From the NCBI GenBank assembly GCA_903866275.1, contig CAIPMU010000007.1, forward strand, positions 35,372 through 99,371: 64,000 nt of DNA, in the 5' to 3' direction. The first letter of the stretch is position 1, and each line of letters starts with the position of its first letter. The stretch comes from Vampirovibrio chlorellavorus (lineage in GTDB: Bacteria > Cyanobacteriota > Vampirovibrionia > Vampirovibrionales > Vampirovibrionaceae). Both the position numbers and the translations under genes were made by a program. Of this stretch, positions 34,535 through 43,427 are shown piece by piece. The notes beneath the pieces were generated by a model. The model ran no database searches and had not been told where the DNA came from. It worked only from the letters and a program-made list of their open reading frames with translations.

Positions 34535-34819
34535 TTAGCTGAACCACGTTAATGGGTTCCACCAGTGCTTCTTTTTGTGTTCGGCAGGTGGCGTTTTTCC
34601 GTCCTGGAAGGCTTTAGAAGCTTCAGACATGGTTTTGTGAATGGTTTCCAGGTTATTACCTACAGTGCTACCGAGTGAGGTGGTCTTCAGTCCGGATTCC
34701 GTTTGTTGGATAAGTCCTTCAATGTCATCACTGAAAGGATTTACAGACCTGCTGCTGGGTGGACTTGTTAGACTGGAATAAGAAGAACCACTAGATCGTC
34801 CAATGGCGGGTGTTGACAT
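34535..34819 (-). CDS. small Ser-rich protein of unknown function
   Basis: A 94-residue protein with GAGGTAA five bases before the ATG. The first 30 residues are serine/proline-rich and likely disordered, then a helical middle (DDIEGLIQQTESGLKTT), and the end is basic and aromatic (KHKKKHWW-like: EHKKKHWWNPLTWFS). No signal peptide or membrane span. I do not recognise it. It lies 36 bp downstream of the Pro/Gly-rich gene and is probably cotranscribed. Confidence 0.6.
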   Translation of the reverse strand: MSTPAIGRSSGSSYSSLTSPPSSRSVNPFSDDIEGLIQQTESGLKTTSLGSTVGNNLETIHKTMSEASKAFQDGKTPPAEHKKKHWWNPLTWFS

Positions 34820-34855
34820 CGTTGTTACCTCAATGCTTTTACTCTGCTGATCGAA

Positions 34856-35200
34856 TTAGTGGGTGCTACCAGCACCATGATCACCACCACTGGCTGCGCC
34901 ACCTGGATTGTTTCCACCGGGAGCTGGACCCATGGGTGGTGGGAATACGCCAGGAAAGGGTGGACCCCCGAGTGGCGAAAAGCCCGTGCCGCTTCCTTTA
35001 AAAAGGCCATCCTGAAAGGCATTAACATCTTCAAAGAGTGAATTGATGAATGGATTGGTGCTCAATCCGTGGTCAAACAGGCCATCAAAGCTGGGACCGT
35101 ACTGCATGATGGGTAAGTTGTTGATAGCCGGGATACCTGGATATGGCGGTATGCCGGGCGGCATTGGATATGCCTGTGGTGCTAATGGCATAGAACTCAT
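34856..35200 (-). CDS. Pro/Gly-rich low-complexity protein
   Basis: A 114-residue protein starting MSSMPLAPQAYPMPPGIPPY with the ribosome site GGGGGA seven bases upstream, which decides against the longer frame to 35269. It is rich in Pro and Gly throughout (GGPPFPGVFPPPMGPAPG) and ends GGDHGAGSTH. A middle segment (FDGLFDHGLSTNPFINSLFE) is the only part with hydrophobic pattern. No signal peptide. The family is unknown. It is the first gene of a two-gene unit with the Ser-rich protein. Confidence 0.6.
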   Translation of the reverse strand: MSSMPLAPQAYPMPPGIPPYPGIPAINNLPIMQYGPSFDGLFDHGLSTNPFINSLFEDVNAFQDGLFKGSGTGFSPLGGPPFPGVFPPPMGPAPGGNNPGGAASGGDHGAGSTH

Positions 35201-35453
35201 GGTGTTTCCCCCTACTGTGCTTGCTGCTTTGCTGAAAATCCACTTCCCCTGAAGGCTGACCCGAGTCATGTCTGAATGACTTGGGCCACCGATACTTATA
35301 TAAAAACAAATTATTGAATTTTGATGCTAGTTTTTTTGTATATTCTGTTTTTAATTTGATTTTTAGGAATAGACTGGAAATTTTTTAAAGAAATTCCAAA
35401 GCCTGCCGATAGCTCATTAAAGCGATCTTTTCTTTTTCCCTGAAAGGATGATT

Positions 35454-36305
35454 ATGCGGCAGGCAAGGTTTTTGCAGCAATTTAAACACCGACTCTGGCT
35501 AGGAGCAGTTTTGCTGATGGTGCACTGTTGTGTATCGCCTGTCTCTTACTCCGAAAAATTGGCTACGCAGGCGCAAGCTTCAAGACCACCTCAATATACA
35601 GCAGGGGTGACCGCCTATCGTCAAGGCGACTATGCCAAGGCGCTTGAAGCGTTCCGTCAGGTTTTATTGAAGGATACCGCCAACGTGAATGCCCATTACT
35701 ATCAGGCTCTTAGTAAGGAGCGATTGGGGCAGACTGTGGCGGCTTTGCCGGATTATCAATATGTGGTCCAGCATGGCCGTGAAGGGGCTATTGTCAATTA
35801 TGCCCAGGTTCGGCTGGAGACGATTCAGTCGAATGTGACCCCAAAAGTCGCGGATGTGGCTTTCATTGCCTCGGGTACTCCCGCCATGCCGGTGATTTAC
35901 CGGGGGGTGGCCAGCCAGGTGGCTGTACCCCTCAAAAACAGCAAAAATGCACTGGTAGTCGATGCCTTTGTACACCATGCGGGCACACAGGTGGATGGGG
36001 TCTTTATCATTGATACCGGGGCCACTTACACGTCCATTTCTCGGGATATGGCTGAGCAACTGGGGTTGGATCTGACCCATTGTGAGACGGTCTTTATTAC
36101 TACGGCCAATGGGCGGATTGAAGTGCCTAAGGTGACCCTGGAAAAGCTGAACGTGAATGGGCTTGAGGCCTACAACGTGGAAGCAACGGTGATTCCGTTG
36201 CGTAAGGAGTCTAGTTTTGCCGGTTTGCTGGGTTTAAGTTTTATTCGTCAGTTTGTGCTCACCATTGATCCGCAGGCCAACCAGTTAATCTTCCGTAAGA
36301 ACTAG
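35454..36305 (+). CDS. TPR protein fused to a retropepsin-like aspartic protease
   Basis: An exported protein with a signal peptide (LWLGAVLLMVHCCVSPVSYS), one or two tetratricopeptide repeats at residues about 45-120 (TAYRQGDYAKALEAFRQVL, NAHYYQALSKERLGQ) and a retropepsin-like domain. The active-site motif is FIIDTGATYTSIS near residue 185, and the C-terminal side shows FAGLLGLSFIRQFVLTID, the hydrophobic-Gly partner of the retropepsin fold. Such clan AA proteases act as dimers. AAAGGA lies five bases before the ATG at 35454; the ATG two codons earlier is less well spaced. The substrate is unknown. It is divergent from the Pro/Gly-rich gene. Confidence 0.85.
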   Translation: MRQARFLQQFKHRLWLGAVLLMVHCCVSPVSYSEKLATQAQASRPPQYTAGVTAYRQGDYAKALEAFRQVLLKDTANVNAHYYQALSKERLGQTVAALPDYQYVVQHGREGAIVNYAQVRLETIQSNVTPKVADVAFIASGTPAMPVIYRGVASQVAVPLKNSKNALVVDAFVHHAGTQVDGVFIIDTGATYTSISRDMAEQLGLDLTHCETVFITTANGRIEVPKVTLEKLNVNGLEAYNVEATVIPLRKESSFAGLLGLSFIRQFVLTIDPQANQLIFRKN

Positions 36306-36486
36306 TGTCTGGCGGCTGTTTGTTGGGTCAGCCCCGCGGGCAATGATCGGGATTGGCTTTCAGAGGGTTCAGGAGAGCATGCTGACTTGCAGGATCTTGT
36401 GGTATTTTGGCATCTTGTCCGGGAGGTTTGGTGGAAATAACGGTTTTATCTATAATGTGTGGAATGGTAAATAAGGATGTACCTGT

Positions 36487-37704
36487 ATGACCACTCAGAA
36501 TCCCCCCCTGGAAGGCAAAGGCTTGCTGAAGAAGCCCGCTCATCGTTTAACCAAGCTGCCCACTTATGTGTTTGCAGAGCTGGATGAACTGAAAGAGGCG
36601 GCGCGTCAGCGTGGGGCGGATTTGATTGATCTGGGCATCGGGAATCCGGATCGTCCCACCCCGCCTTCGATTGTGAAGGCCATTCAGGAGGCCGTTGGTA
36701 ATCCGGCCAATCATGGCTATCCCAACTTTAAAGGCAAGCCGGAGTTCCGCGAGGCTGTTTCTCGCTGGATGAAGCGGCGGTATAATGTCGATATTAACCC
36801 TGAGAACGAAATTCAGCCCCTGATTGGTTCAAAAGAGGGCCTGGCTCACCTGAGTTTTGCCTATATTGACGCGGGTGATTACAGCATTGTGACCTCGCCC
36901 TACTATCCTGTACTCAGTCGGGCCAGCTGGATTGCGGACGGCAATGTGCATCATTTGCCCCTCACGCCCGAAAATAACTTTTTGCCCGATCTTGATAGCA
37001 TTCCGGAAGAGATTGCCCGGAAGGCCAAGCTGTTTTTTGTGAACTATCCCAACAACCCCACCGCCGCGATTGCGGATCTGGCTTTCTATGAGAAGCTGGT
37101 GGCGTTTTGCCGCCAGTATGGCATCGTGTTGGTCAGCGATTTGGCCTATGCCGAGATTGCCTTCGATGGCTATCGGCCGCTTAGCATTTTTGCCGTGCCA
37201 GGCGCCAAGGATGTGGCCGTTGAGTTTCATTCGTTCTCCAAGAGCTTTAACATGGCTGGGTGGCGCATTGGCTTTGCCGTGGGCAACGCCGAAGTGATCA
37301 AAGCCCTGTATTCCATGAAAACCAACCTGGATTATGGCTTAAATTCCGCCTTGCAGGATGGGGCCATTGAAGCCCTGAATCATGGGGAAGCCTATTTGCC
37401 GGAAATCGTGCAGGGCTATCAAGAACGCCGCGATGTGGTGGTGCAAGGTTTCCGGGAGCTGGGTTGGACCATAGATCCGCCCAAGGCGACTTTGTATGTG
37501 TGGCTGCCGATACCGCCCAGCTTTTCAGATTCCAAGGCCTGGTGCCGTCATTTGATTGATGTGGCCGATGTGGTGATTACCCCCGGTGTGGCGTTTGGCG
37601 AAACCGGGGACCGATTCTTCCGGGTCTCTCTGGTTTCTCCCAAGGAGACCATTCAGAAGGCTCTGGATCGGTTGAAGGCCAAAGGCATTCGGTACGATTC
37701 ATGA
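36487..37704 (+). CDS. dapL: LL-diaminopimelate aminotransferase-type PLP enzyme
   Basis: A fold-type I aminotransferase closest by motif to LL-diaminopimelate aminotransferase, which makes LL-DAP from tetrahydrodipicolinate in one step for lysine and peptidoglycan. Visible features are IDLGIGNPDRPTPPSIVKAI, YPNFKGKPEFREAV, FVNYPNNPTAA, the PLP lysine Lys252 in FHSFSKSFNMAGWRIGF, and the C-terminal Arg in FFRVSLV. AAGGA lies nine bases before the ATG. An alanine or related aminotransferase (AlaC type) is the alternative. It overlaps the next epimerase gene by four bases (ATGA). Confidence 0.82.
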   Translation: MTTQNPPLEGKGLLKKPAHRLTKLPTYVFAELDELKEAARQRGADLIDLGIGNPDRPTPPSIVKAIQEAVGNPANHGYPNFKGKPEFREAVSRWMKRRYNVDINPENEIQPLIGSKEGLAHLSFAYIDAGDYSIVTSPYYPVLSRASWIADGNVHHLPLTPENNFLPDLDSIPEEIARKAKLFFVNYPNNPTAAIADLAFYEKLVAFCRQYGIVLVSDLAYAEIAFDGYRPLSIFAVPGAKDVAVEFHSFSKSFNMAGWRIGFAVGNAEVIKALYSMKTNLDYGLNSALQDGAIEALNHGEAYLPEIVQGYQERRDVVVQGFRELGWTIDPPKATLYVWLPIPPSFSDSKAWCRHLIDVADVVITPGVAFGETGDRFFRVSLVSPKETIQKALDRLKAKGIRYDS

Positions 37705-38711
37705 GCTATGATTACTCGGGCAAAACCTATTTAGTCACGGGTGGGGCCGGTTTTATCGGCTCTCATTTGACCCGCGCCCTGCTGGATGCGGGTGCCCATG
37801 TGGTGGTGGTCGATGAGTTTAACGATTTCTACGACCCGGCCATTAAAGCGCACAATCTGGCTCCTTTTGCGAATCATCCCCGTTTCCGGCTGTATCGGCA
37901 GGATATTCGGGAATTCGTGGGCCTGCGAGATGTCTTTGAACATCATGGTCGGGGCTTGCAGAACGGGGGGATTATTCATCTGGCCGCCCGTGCCGGGGTG
38001 CGCCCCTCTCTGAAAGAACCTCGGATTTATCTGGAAACCAACGTTACCGGCACACTGAATCTGGCGGAACTGGCGCGGGAGTTTCAGGTGAAAAAGTTCA
38101 TCTTTGCCTCCTCCAGTTCAGTGTATGGGGATAATCCCCAGCAAGTGCCCTTTCAGGAAGATCAGGACATCTCCAAGCCGATCTCGCCCTATGCCTCCAC
38201 CAAGGCTATGGGGGAGAGCCTGTTGTATACGTACAGCCACTTGTATGCCTTGCAAGTGGTTGCCTTGCGCTTTTTTACGGTCTACGGGCCGGGTCAGCGG
38301 CCGGATTTGGCCATTCACAAGTTCACCCGCCTGATTGATGAGGGTAAGCCCATCCCTGTGTTTGGCGATGGTAGCACGCGGCGTGATTACACTTATGTCG
38401 ATGACATTATTCAGGGCGTCATGGCGGCAGTTGCCTATGAGCGAAGCCCCTATGAGATTTTCAATCTGGGAGAATCCCAAACCACTGATTTATCGACCCT
38501 CATTGCCTATCTGGAAGGCTGCCTGGGTAAAAAGGCGCTGATTGATCGTCAACCCATGCAGCCGGGTGACGTTTCTATTACCTATGCCAATATCGATAAA
38601 GCCCGCTTGCTGTTGGGATATAATCCGCAAACTAAAATACGGGAAGGCTTACCCCGTTTTGTGGAGTGGTACCTCAACTGGAAAGAGATGCGAGCCCTCT
38701 TGCCGGTTTAA
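37701..38711 (+). CDS. NAD-dependent sugar epimerase, UDP-glucuronate 4-epimerase type
   Basis: A short-chain dehydrogenase-fold epimerase. It shows [34 protein letters not shown], and the catalytic pair YASTK (YxxxK). AARAGVR is characteristic of the UDP-glucuronate 4-epimerase (CapI-like) group. It would convert UDP-glucuronate, made by the Ugd encoded at 39937, to UDP-galacturonate for LPS or capsule. The exact substrate is inferred. Its ATG overlaps the stop of the aminotransferase gene. Confidence 0.85.
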   Translation: MSYDYSGKTYLVTGGAGFIGSHLTRALLDAGAHVVVVDEFNDFYDPAIKAHNLAPFANHPRFRLYRQDIREFVGLRDVFEHHGRGLQNGGIIHLAARAGVRPSLKEPRIYLETNVTGTLNLAELAREFQVKKFIFASSSSVYGDNPQQVPFQEDQDISKPISPYASTKAMGESLLYTYSHLYALQVVALRFFTVYGPGQRPDLAIHKFTRLIDEGKPIPVFGDGSTRRDYTYVDDIIQGVMAAVAYERSPYEIFNLGESQTTDLSTLIAYLEGCLGKKALIDRQPMQPGDVSITYANIDKARLLLGYNPQTKIREGLPRFVEWYLNWKEMRALLPV

Positions 38712-38731
38712 AGTGCTTTTCAGGCAGCCTT

Positions 38732-39556
38732 TTAATCGTTTCCGAACTGGCGGTCGTAGATCACAAAGGTGTTTCGCTTTTCCTTGGCCCGGTAGAGGGC
38801 TGTATCCGCGCGTCGGACGAGCATTTCTTCATCGACCGCATGATCGGGATAGACGGCGATACCCAGGCTGATGCCGACGGAATATTCTTTACCCAGAATG
38901 ATAAAAGGTTTTTGCATGGCGACCAGTATCCGCATGCAGAGGGTGGAAACCCCGGCACGATCCTGAGCGCTGGGACAGATAAAGGCAAACTCATCGCCGC
39001 CAAAACGGGCCACTGTATCCGATTCCCGCATGATTATCTGTAAACGGTTGGCCACTTCTTTCAGCACGATGTCTCCGGCCTCATGGCCCAGAGTGTCATT
39101 GATGGGTTTAAACTTGTCCAGATCTGCCATCATGATGCAAAAGCGCTGTTTTTGGCGGTGAGCCAGTTTCATGCTTTGCAGCAAGCGGTCCCGGAAAAGT
39201 CGACGGTTGGGCAGCTGAGTCAGGGTGTCATAGAAGGCCTGGTTTTCCAGGCGGTGCATGATCTGCTGGTTTTGTTTGCGTTCCAGCTCCAGGTTAATGC
39301 TCAGGTTGCGCCCCTTAAACAGGAGAAAGATAATGTACTCTAATTCCAAAACGGTCAGCAGACTCATTAATGGAAGCAAATTGGGTCCCTTGGCGGGTGG
39401 TTTTTCGGGCTGAGGCGCTTGTGCCACTGGCGCCAGGCTGGGCTTGGCATTCAGTGTTTTGGGGTTGGCGGCATCAGCGGGTAATGCGAAACTGGCCCAT
39501 AGCGCAAGCAGCAAGGATAGCGTCAAATGCTGAAAATGTTGAACATTTTTGATCAT
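38732..39556 (-). CDS. membrane diguanylate cyclase (GGDEF)
   Basis: It makes cyclic-di-GMP from GTP. The N-terminus has a signal-like segment (LTLSLLLALWASFALPADA) and a second hydrophobic helix (MSLLTVLELEYIIFLLF), then a GGDEF domain from about residue 100 with an intact GGDEF in RFGGDEFAF. The inhibitory I-site RESD lies five residues upstream, so product inhibition is expected. The domain starts DTLTQLPNRRLFRDRL. No separate sensor domain is visible. It lies convergent to the epimerase and divergent from ugd, so it could tie exopolysaccharide genes to c-di-GMP, by inference. Confidence 0.93.
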   Translation of the reverse strand: MIKNVQHFQHLTLSLLLALWASFALPADAANPKTLNAKPSLAPVAQAPQPEKPPAKGPNLLPLMSLLTVLELEYIIFLLFKGRNLSINLELERKQNQQIMHRLENQAFYDTLTQLPNRRLFRDRLLQSMKLAHRQKQRFCIMMADLDKFKPINDTLGHEAGDIVLKEVANRLQIIMRESDTVARFGGDEFAFICPSAQDRAGVSTLCMRILVAMQKPFIILGKEYSVGISLGIAVYPDHAVDEEMLVRRADTALYRAKEKRNTFVIYDRQFGND

Positions 39557-39936
39557 GGATCTTTTGGGTATCCAAACGGGTTGGTGGCTTCACTCACTCC
39601 ACTAGGTATTCCAGAAATCAGGACTTGACCTGATTCTAGATTATTTTAAGCATAGCATATCTTGGGTTAAATACACGCAATTCTAGGTCATAGAGAGGAG
39701 ATCGTCCTTTTTGTAGGCTTGGGGTTTTGAGTCTTGGGCATGCCAAAAGTCATCCAATAAAAAGGCTAACTGTTTTGAGGTTGGGTAACTTGATGATTGA
39801 GAGATTGCATTTTTGTTACAGATATTAAGCTGAGGATCGGTGCTTTTGGCATGAACGATCCCTGCCTTGCGTTACAATGAGGATACCCTCTCTCATCTGA
39901 ACCCCCTCTCAATTAAAATATGGAGAACCCCTTTAC
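39557..39936. other. regulatory gap upstream of ugd
   Basis: A 380-bp stretch without a gene between two divergently transcribed genes. It must hold both promoters. A TACAAT at 39873-39878 could be a -10 for ugd, but no good -35 is present. A perfect inverted repeat AAAATGTT-G-AACATTTT (39533-39549) just precedes it inside the start of the cyclase gene. Confidence 0.4.
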
Positions 39937-41298
39937 GTGAAAGTTTGCGTTGTTGGAACCGGATATGTCGGCCTTGTGGCCGGAACCTGTCTTGCCGAAA
40001 TGGGCAATGATGTCATTTGTGTGGATAACAATCCTGCTAAAGTAGAAGCACTGCAACAAGGCCATGTGCCCATTTATGAGCCTGGCCTCGAAGAATTGAT
40101 TCGCTCCAATACCAAAGAAGGCCGTCTGTCTTTTACGTCCAATTTGACTGAAGCGGTGAGCGCTGCTCTGATCTGTATCATTGCTGTGGGCACCCCGGAA
40201 CGCGAAGATGGCTCTGCTGATTTAAGCGCCGTGTATGCTGTGGCCCGCCAGATTGCCACCGCGATGGACGGATACCGCGTGATCGTGACCAAGAGCACGG
40301 TGCCAGTCGGTACGGCCGATGCCATTCGCGCCATTGTGGCCGAAACCACTCAGCACGAGTTCGCGATTGTCTCTAACCCCGAGTTCCTGAAGCAAGGCGC
40401 TGCGGTGGATGACTTCCTGAAGCCGGATCGTGTGGTCATTGGCGCTGACAGCCAACGCGCGTTCGATATTATGCGCGAACTCTACGGACCCTTCCTGCGC
40501 ACGGGCAACCCCATCATCAACATGGATATTAAATCCGCCGAGATGACCAAGTATGCCGCCAACGCCTTTTTGGCCACCAAAATCTCCTTCATCAACGAGA
40601 TGAGCACCTTGTGCGAAAAAGTGGGCGCTGATATCTCGATGGTGCGCACCGGCATTTCGACCGATAGCCGCATTGGGGCCCAATTCCTGTTCCCCGGCTT
40701 GGGGTATGGCGGCTCCTGCTTCCCTAAAGACGTGAAAGCCCTGATTAAAACCGGTCAGGACAATGGGCACACCATGCACATTCTGAACGCCGTGGATTCC
40801 AAGAACGATCAGCAGCGTCAGGACTTCATCGATAACGTGCTGGCTTACTTTAAAGGTGATGTGGCTGGTAAAACCTTCGCCCTGTGGGGTTTGGCTTTTA
40901 AACCGCGTACGGATGACCTGCGTGAAGCGCCCAGCAAAACCATCATCGAAACCCTGTTGGCCAAAGGCGCCAAAATCAAGGCGTTCGATCCCAAAGCCGC
41001 AGTCACGGCCCGTCAAATCTTCGGTAACACCATTACCTATAGCGAAAATTCTTACGATGCGCTGGAAGATGCCGATGCCCTGTTGCTGGTCACCGAGTGG
41101 AACGAGTTCCGCCGTCCTGATTTCGAGAAAATGAAGAAGCTGATGAAGCGCGCGGTAATCTTCGATGGTCGCAACCAGTACGAAGTGGAACGCATGGGTC
41201 GTCGTGGCTTTGAGTACTACTGCATCGGTCGCCCCGGTGTGGATGCCGCTGAAGTGGCATCCGCCTGCGAGCCGCAAAAAGAGAGCGCCAACGCATGA
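39937..41298 (+). CDS. ugd: UDP-glucose 6-dehydrogenase
   Basis: It oxidises UDP-glucose to UDP-glucuronate with two NAD. It shows the Rossmann [17 protein letters not shown], the mid-domain [11 protein letters not shown] and the catalytic Cys261 in [14 protein letters not shown]. Length 453 is typical. The start is GTG with GGAGA ten bases upstream. Its stop overlaps the start of the next gene (ATGA), and the product is the substrate of that enzyme. It also supplies the 4-epimerase encoded at 37701. Confidence 0.96.
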   Translation: MKVCVVGTGYVGLVAGTCLAEMGNDVICVDNNPAKVEALQQGHVPIYEPGLEELIRSNTKEGRLSFTSNLTEAVSAALICIIAVGTPEREDGSADLSAVYAVARQIATAMDGYRVIVTKSTVPVGTADAIRAIVAETTQHEFAIVSNPEFLKQGAAVDDFLKPDRVVIGADSQRAFDIMRELYGPFLRTGNPIINMDIKSAEMTKYAANAFLATKISFINEMSTLCEKVGADISMVRTGISTDSRIGAQFLFPGLGYGGSCFPKDVKALIKTGQDNGHTMHILNAVDSKNDQQRQDFIDNVLAYFKGDVAGKTFALWGLAFKPRTDDLREAPSKTIIETLLAKGAKIKAFDPKAAVTARQIFGNTITYSENSYDALEDADALLLVTEWNEFRRPDFEKMKKLMKRAVIFDGRNQYEVERMGRRGFEYYCIGRPGVDAAEVASACEPQKESANA

Positions 41299-42248
41299 AG
41301 CGCATACTGGTAACCGGTGGCGCCGGATTTATTGGATCACACCTGGTTGAGCGTTTGCTCAACCAGGGCAATGAAGTCCTCTGCCTGGATAACTTTTTTA
41401 CCGGCAGCAAGGACAACATTGTGCATTTGCTGGATCACAAGTATCTGGAAGTGATTCGCCACGATGTGATTGAGCCCGTCCTGCTGGAAGTGGATGAGAT
41501 CTACAACCTGGCCTGTCCGGCTTCCCCCGTGCATTACCAGTACAACCCGGTCAAGACCGTTAAAACCAATGTGCTGGGCATGATCAACATGCTGGGCTTG
41601 GCCAAGCGCACCCATGCCAAAATCTTCCAGGCTTCCACCTCGGAAGTCTATGGCGATCCCGAGCAGCATCCGCAAACCGAAAGCTACTGGGGCCATGTGA
41701 ACCCCATTGGCATTCGCAGTTGCTACGATGAAGGCAAGCGTATCGCGGAAACCCTGTGCATGGATTACCACCGTCAAAGTGGCGTGCGGGTCAAAATCGT
41801 GCGGATTTTCAACACCTACGGCCCGCGCATGGCCATCAACGATGGCCGGGTGGTGAGCAACTTCATTGTGCAAGCCTTGCAGAATAAGCCCATCACCATC
41901 TACGGCGAAGGCCAGCAAACCCGCTCCTTTTGCTATGTGGATGACCTGGTGGAAGGCTTTGTGCGCATGATGGACAACACCGAGGACGGCTTTACCGGAC
42001 CCATTAACCTGGGCAACCCGGGCGAGTTTACCATTATGGAGTTGGCCCAAAAGGTGATTCAGCTGACCGGCTCGTCTTCGGTGATCGAGAAAATGCCCTT
42101 GCCGCCGGATGATCCGACCCAACGCCGCCCGGATATTACCGTGGCGCAGGAAAAACTGAACTGGGAGCCCATCATCATGCTGGAGCAAGGCCTGATCAAG
42201 ACCATTGCCTACTTCGATGACAAGCTCAGCCGCGAGAACTTCGCCTAG
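41295..42248 (+). CDS. UDP-glucuronate decarboxylase (UDP-xylose synthase)
   Basis: An SDR-fold enzyme that converts UDP-glucuronate to UDP-xylose. The motifs are [28 protein letters not shown] and [10 protein letters not shown], with [20 protein letters not shown] carrying the catalytic Tyr-Lys (YDEGK), and [15 protein letters not shown]. These are diagnostic of the UXS subfamily. Translation is coupled to ugd by a four-base overlap. The pair makes a pentose donor for LPS, capsule or glycosylation. Confidence 0.95.
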   Translation: MKRILVTGGAGFIGSHLVERLLNQGNEVLCLDNFFTGSKDNIVHLLDHKYLEVIRHDVIEPVLLEVDEIYNLACPASPVHYQYNPVKTVKTNVLGMINMLGLAKRTHAKIFQASTSEVYGDPEQHPQTESYWGHVNPIGIRSCYDEGKRIAETLCMDYHRQSGVRVKIVRIFNTYGPRMAINDGRVVSNFIVQALQNKPITIYGEGQQTRSFCYVDDLVEGFVRMMDNTEDGFTGPINLGNPGEFTIMELAQKVIQLTGSSSVIEKMPLPPDDPTQRRPDITVAQEKLNWEPIIMLEQGLIKTIAYFDDKLSRENFA

Positions 42249-42285
42249 GGCTAGTTCTTTGGTCCTGATTCGTGATTTGCTGATT

Positions 42286-42362
42286 GGTGTCAGAGGGCTT
42301 GCCCCCTGACATCATCCTTACTGGGAGGCACTAGCCCCCGAACCCTGCCATGTGTTGTTATG
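42286..42362 (+). repeat. degenerate third copy of the dispersed GC-rich repeat
   Basis: It aligns with the repeats around queC in order: an edge hairpin GTCAG-AGGG-cttg-CCCC-CTGAC, then a stretch like ACTGGGAGGCACTAGCCCCC, then GAACCCTGCCATGTGTTG. Many substitutions are present, and the stem is weakened, so this copy is likely old. Confidence 0.45.
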
Positions 42363-42506
42363 CTTTTAGGTAGTACAGATGGTTTGAAAAGAATGCTTGT
42401 AACTTGTTTTTGCTTCTAAAGATGCCATTGCTAGCTTTTTTAGTAGTAATAAAGAGCAATTGAAAATACATTACGAATAAAAGGTAATGATATAGGGTTT
42501 TAAACG

Positions 42507-42929
42507 ATGCTGATCAGTAATACCCTAAATTATAAAATGATAAAGCATTCTACAAATATCTCTTCTGCAGGTTCAACTCAACTTGCAGAAAAAATTGTAT
42601 CCACGAAATCCGCTCTTCATACTCGTTTTAAAGGGAATTCAAAAGAGGGCCTCTTACCAAAGGTTCCAAATTTAGTTGAGCCTTTGTCTATAAAACAACG
42701 ATTTAAAACCACAGCCATTTTGGGGCTTGGTGCAGGCGTTTTAGCGGGATCGTTGGGCTTATGGTGCACCCCACATGGGCTTGTGCTCTCAGTTGGTGGC
42801 GCATTAGTCACTTCTGCTATCGTTTTAGCAGCTCCGCCCAAATATGTAGTACAGTGGCATAACAAATTGATTGTTGCTGCACAAAATACAAGCATTGATT
42901 TTAAAAACAGAGCTAGAGCTAAAACCTAA
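42507..42929 (+). CDS. hypothetical protein with two hydrophobic segments
   Basis: A 140-residue protein richer in A and T than the surrounding genes. The first 65 residues are polar; then two hydrophobic helices follow (TTAILGLGAGVLAGSLGLW and GLVLSVGGALVTSAIVLAA), forming a hairpin. AGGG lies about nine bases before the ATG. An ATG ten codons further is an alternative. No family recognised. Confidence 0.5.
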   Translation: MLISNTLNYKMIKHSTNISSAGSTQLAEKIVSTKSALHTRFKGNSKEGLLPKVPNLVEPLSIKQRFKTTAILGLGAGVLAGSLGLWCTPHGLVLSVGGALVTSAIVLAAPPKYVVQWHNKLIVAAQNTSIDFKNRARAKT

Positions 42930-42963
42930 TCATTAGTTCTTGAAAATTTAATACCATTTCGAA

Positions 42964-43404
42964 TTAGCGCTTTGCCCTTCGGTCCATAAAGTCTTGCAGA
43001 ATGCGCATGGCGGCCGCTTGGTCCACGATGCCGGACTTGCGGTGGCGGGAGCTTTGAATGCCTTGCATCCTCAGGGATTGCTCGGCAATTTTGGAAGTCA
43101 GGCGCTCATCCATCAGCTCAATGGGGAGTTGTAGGCGCTCGCTGAGCAGGGCGGCCAATGCGCGGGCTTGCACGGCGCCTTCGCCTTCCTCGCCACTCAT
43201 GTGCAGTGGTAAGCCCATTACGATGGTTTGAACTTCGTACTGCTGACAGACCGCCAGCAGTTCGGGCACCAGATCCTTGCCCTCGTAGTTGTTGAGGGTG
43301 TCCAGTCCCACGGCAAAATTGCCGAAGGGGTCACTCACGGCCAAGCCCACCCGTTTTTTGCCGGGGTCGATGGCCAGAATGCGAGGGGGAAGCTGATCGT
43401 CCAT
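42964..43404 (-). CDS. ruvX: Holliday junction resolvase-like RNase H-fold nuclease (YqgF)
   Basis: A small RNase H-fold protein of the YqgF/RuvX family, involved in processing rRNA precursor ends or junctions. It shows ILAIDPGKKRVGLAVSDPFG with the first catalytic Asp, VMGLPLHMSGEEGEGAVQAR, LMDERLTSKIAEQ, and VDQAAAMRILQDF with the last acidic residue. The ATG at 43404 follows the stop of the HEAT-like gene by 23 bases; a TTG at 43440 overlaps that gene. No clear ribosome site is visible, so coupling to the upstream gene is likely. Confidence 0.9.
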   Translation of the reverse strand: MDDQLPPRILAIDPGKKRVGLAVSDPFGNFAVGLDTLNNYEGKDLVPELLAVCQQYEVQTIVMGLPLHMSGEEGEGAVQARALAALLSERLQLPIELMDERLTSKIAEQSLRMQGIQSSRHRKSGIVDQAAAMRILQDFMDRRAKR

Positions 43405-43427
43405 AGGGGGATGAGGGTCTTTCTCGT

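Noticed and set aside
39533..39549. AAAATGTT-G-AACATTTT inverted repeat
   Set aside because: Lies within the first codons of the cyclase gene (MIKNVQHF) and is probably coding coincidence, although an operator overlapping the start cannot be excluded.
40222..41277. 351-codon open frame antisense to ugd
   Set aside because: It lies wholly opposite a strongly conserved dehydrogenase gene, has no ribosome site and reads as a shadow of its codon pattern (many His, Gln and Gly).
41337..42188. 283-codon open frame antisense to the UDP-xylose synthase gene
   Set aside because: Complement of a conserved gene; no start signal.
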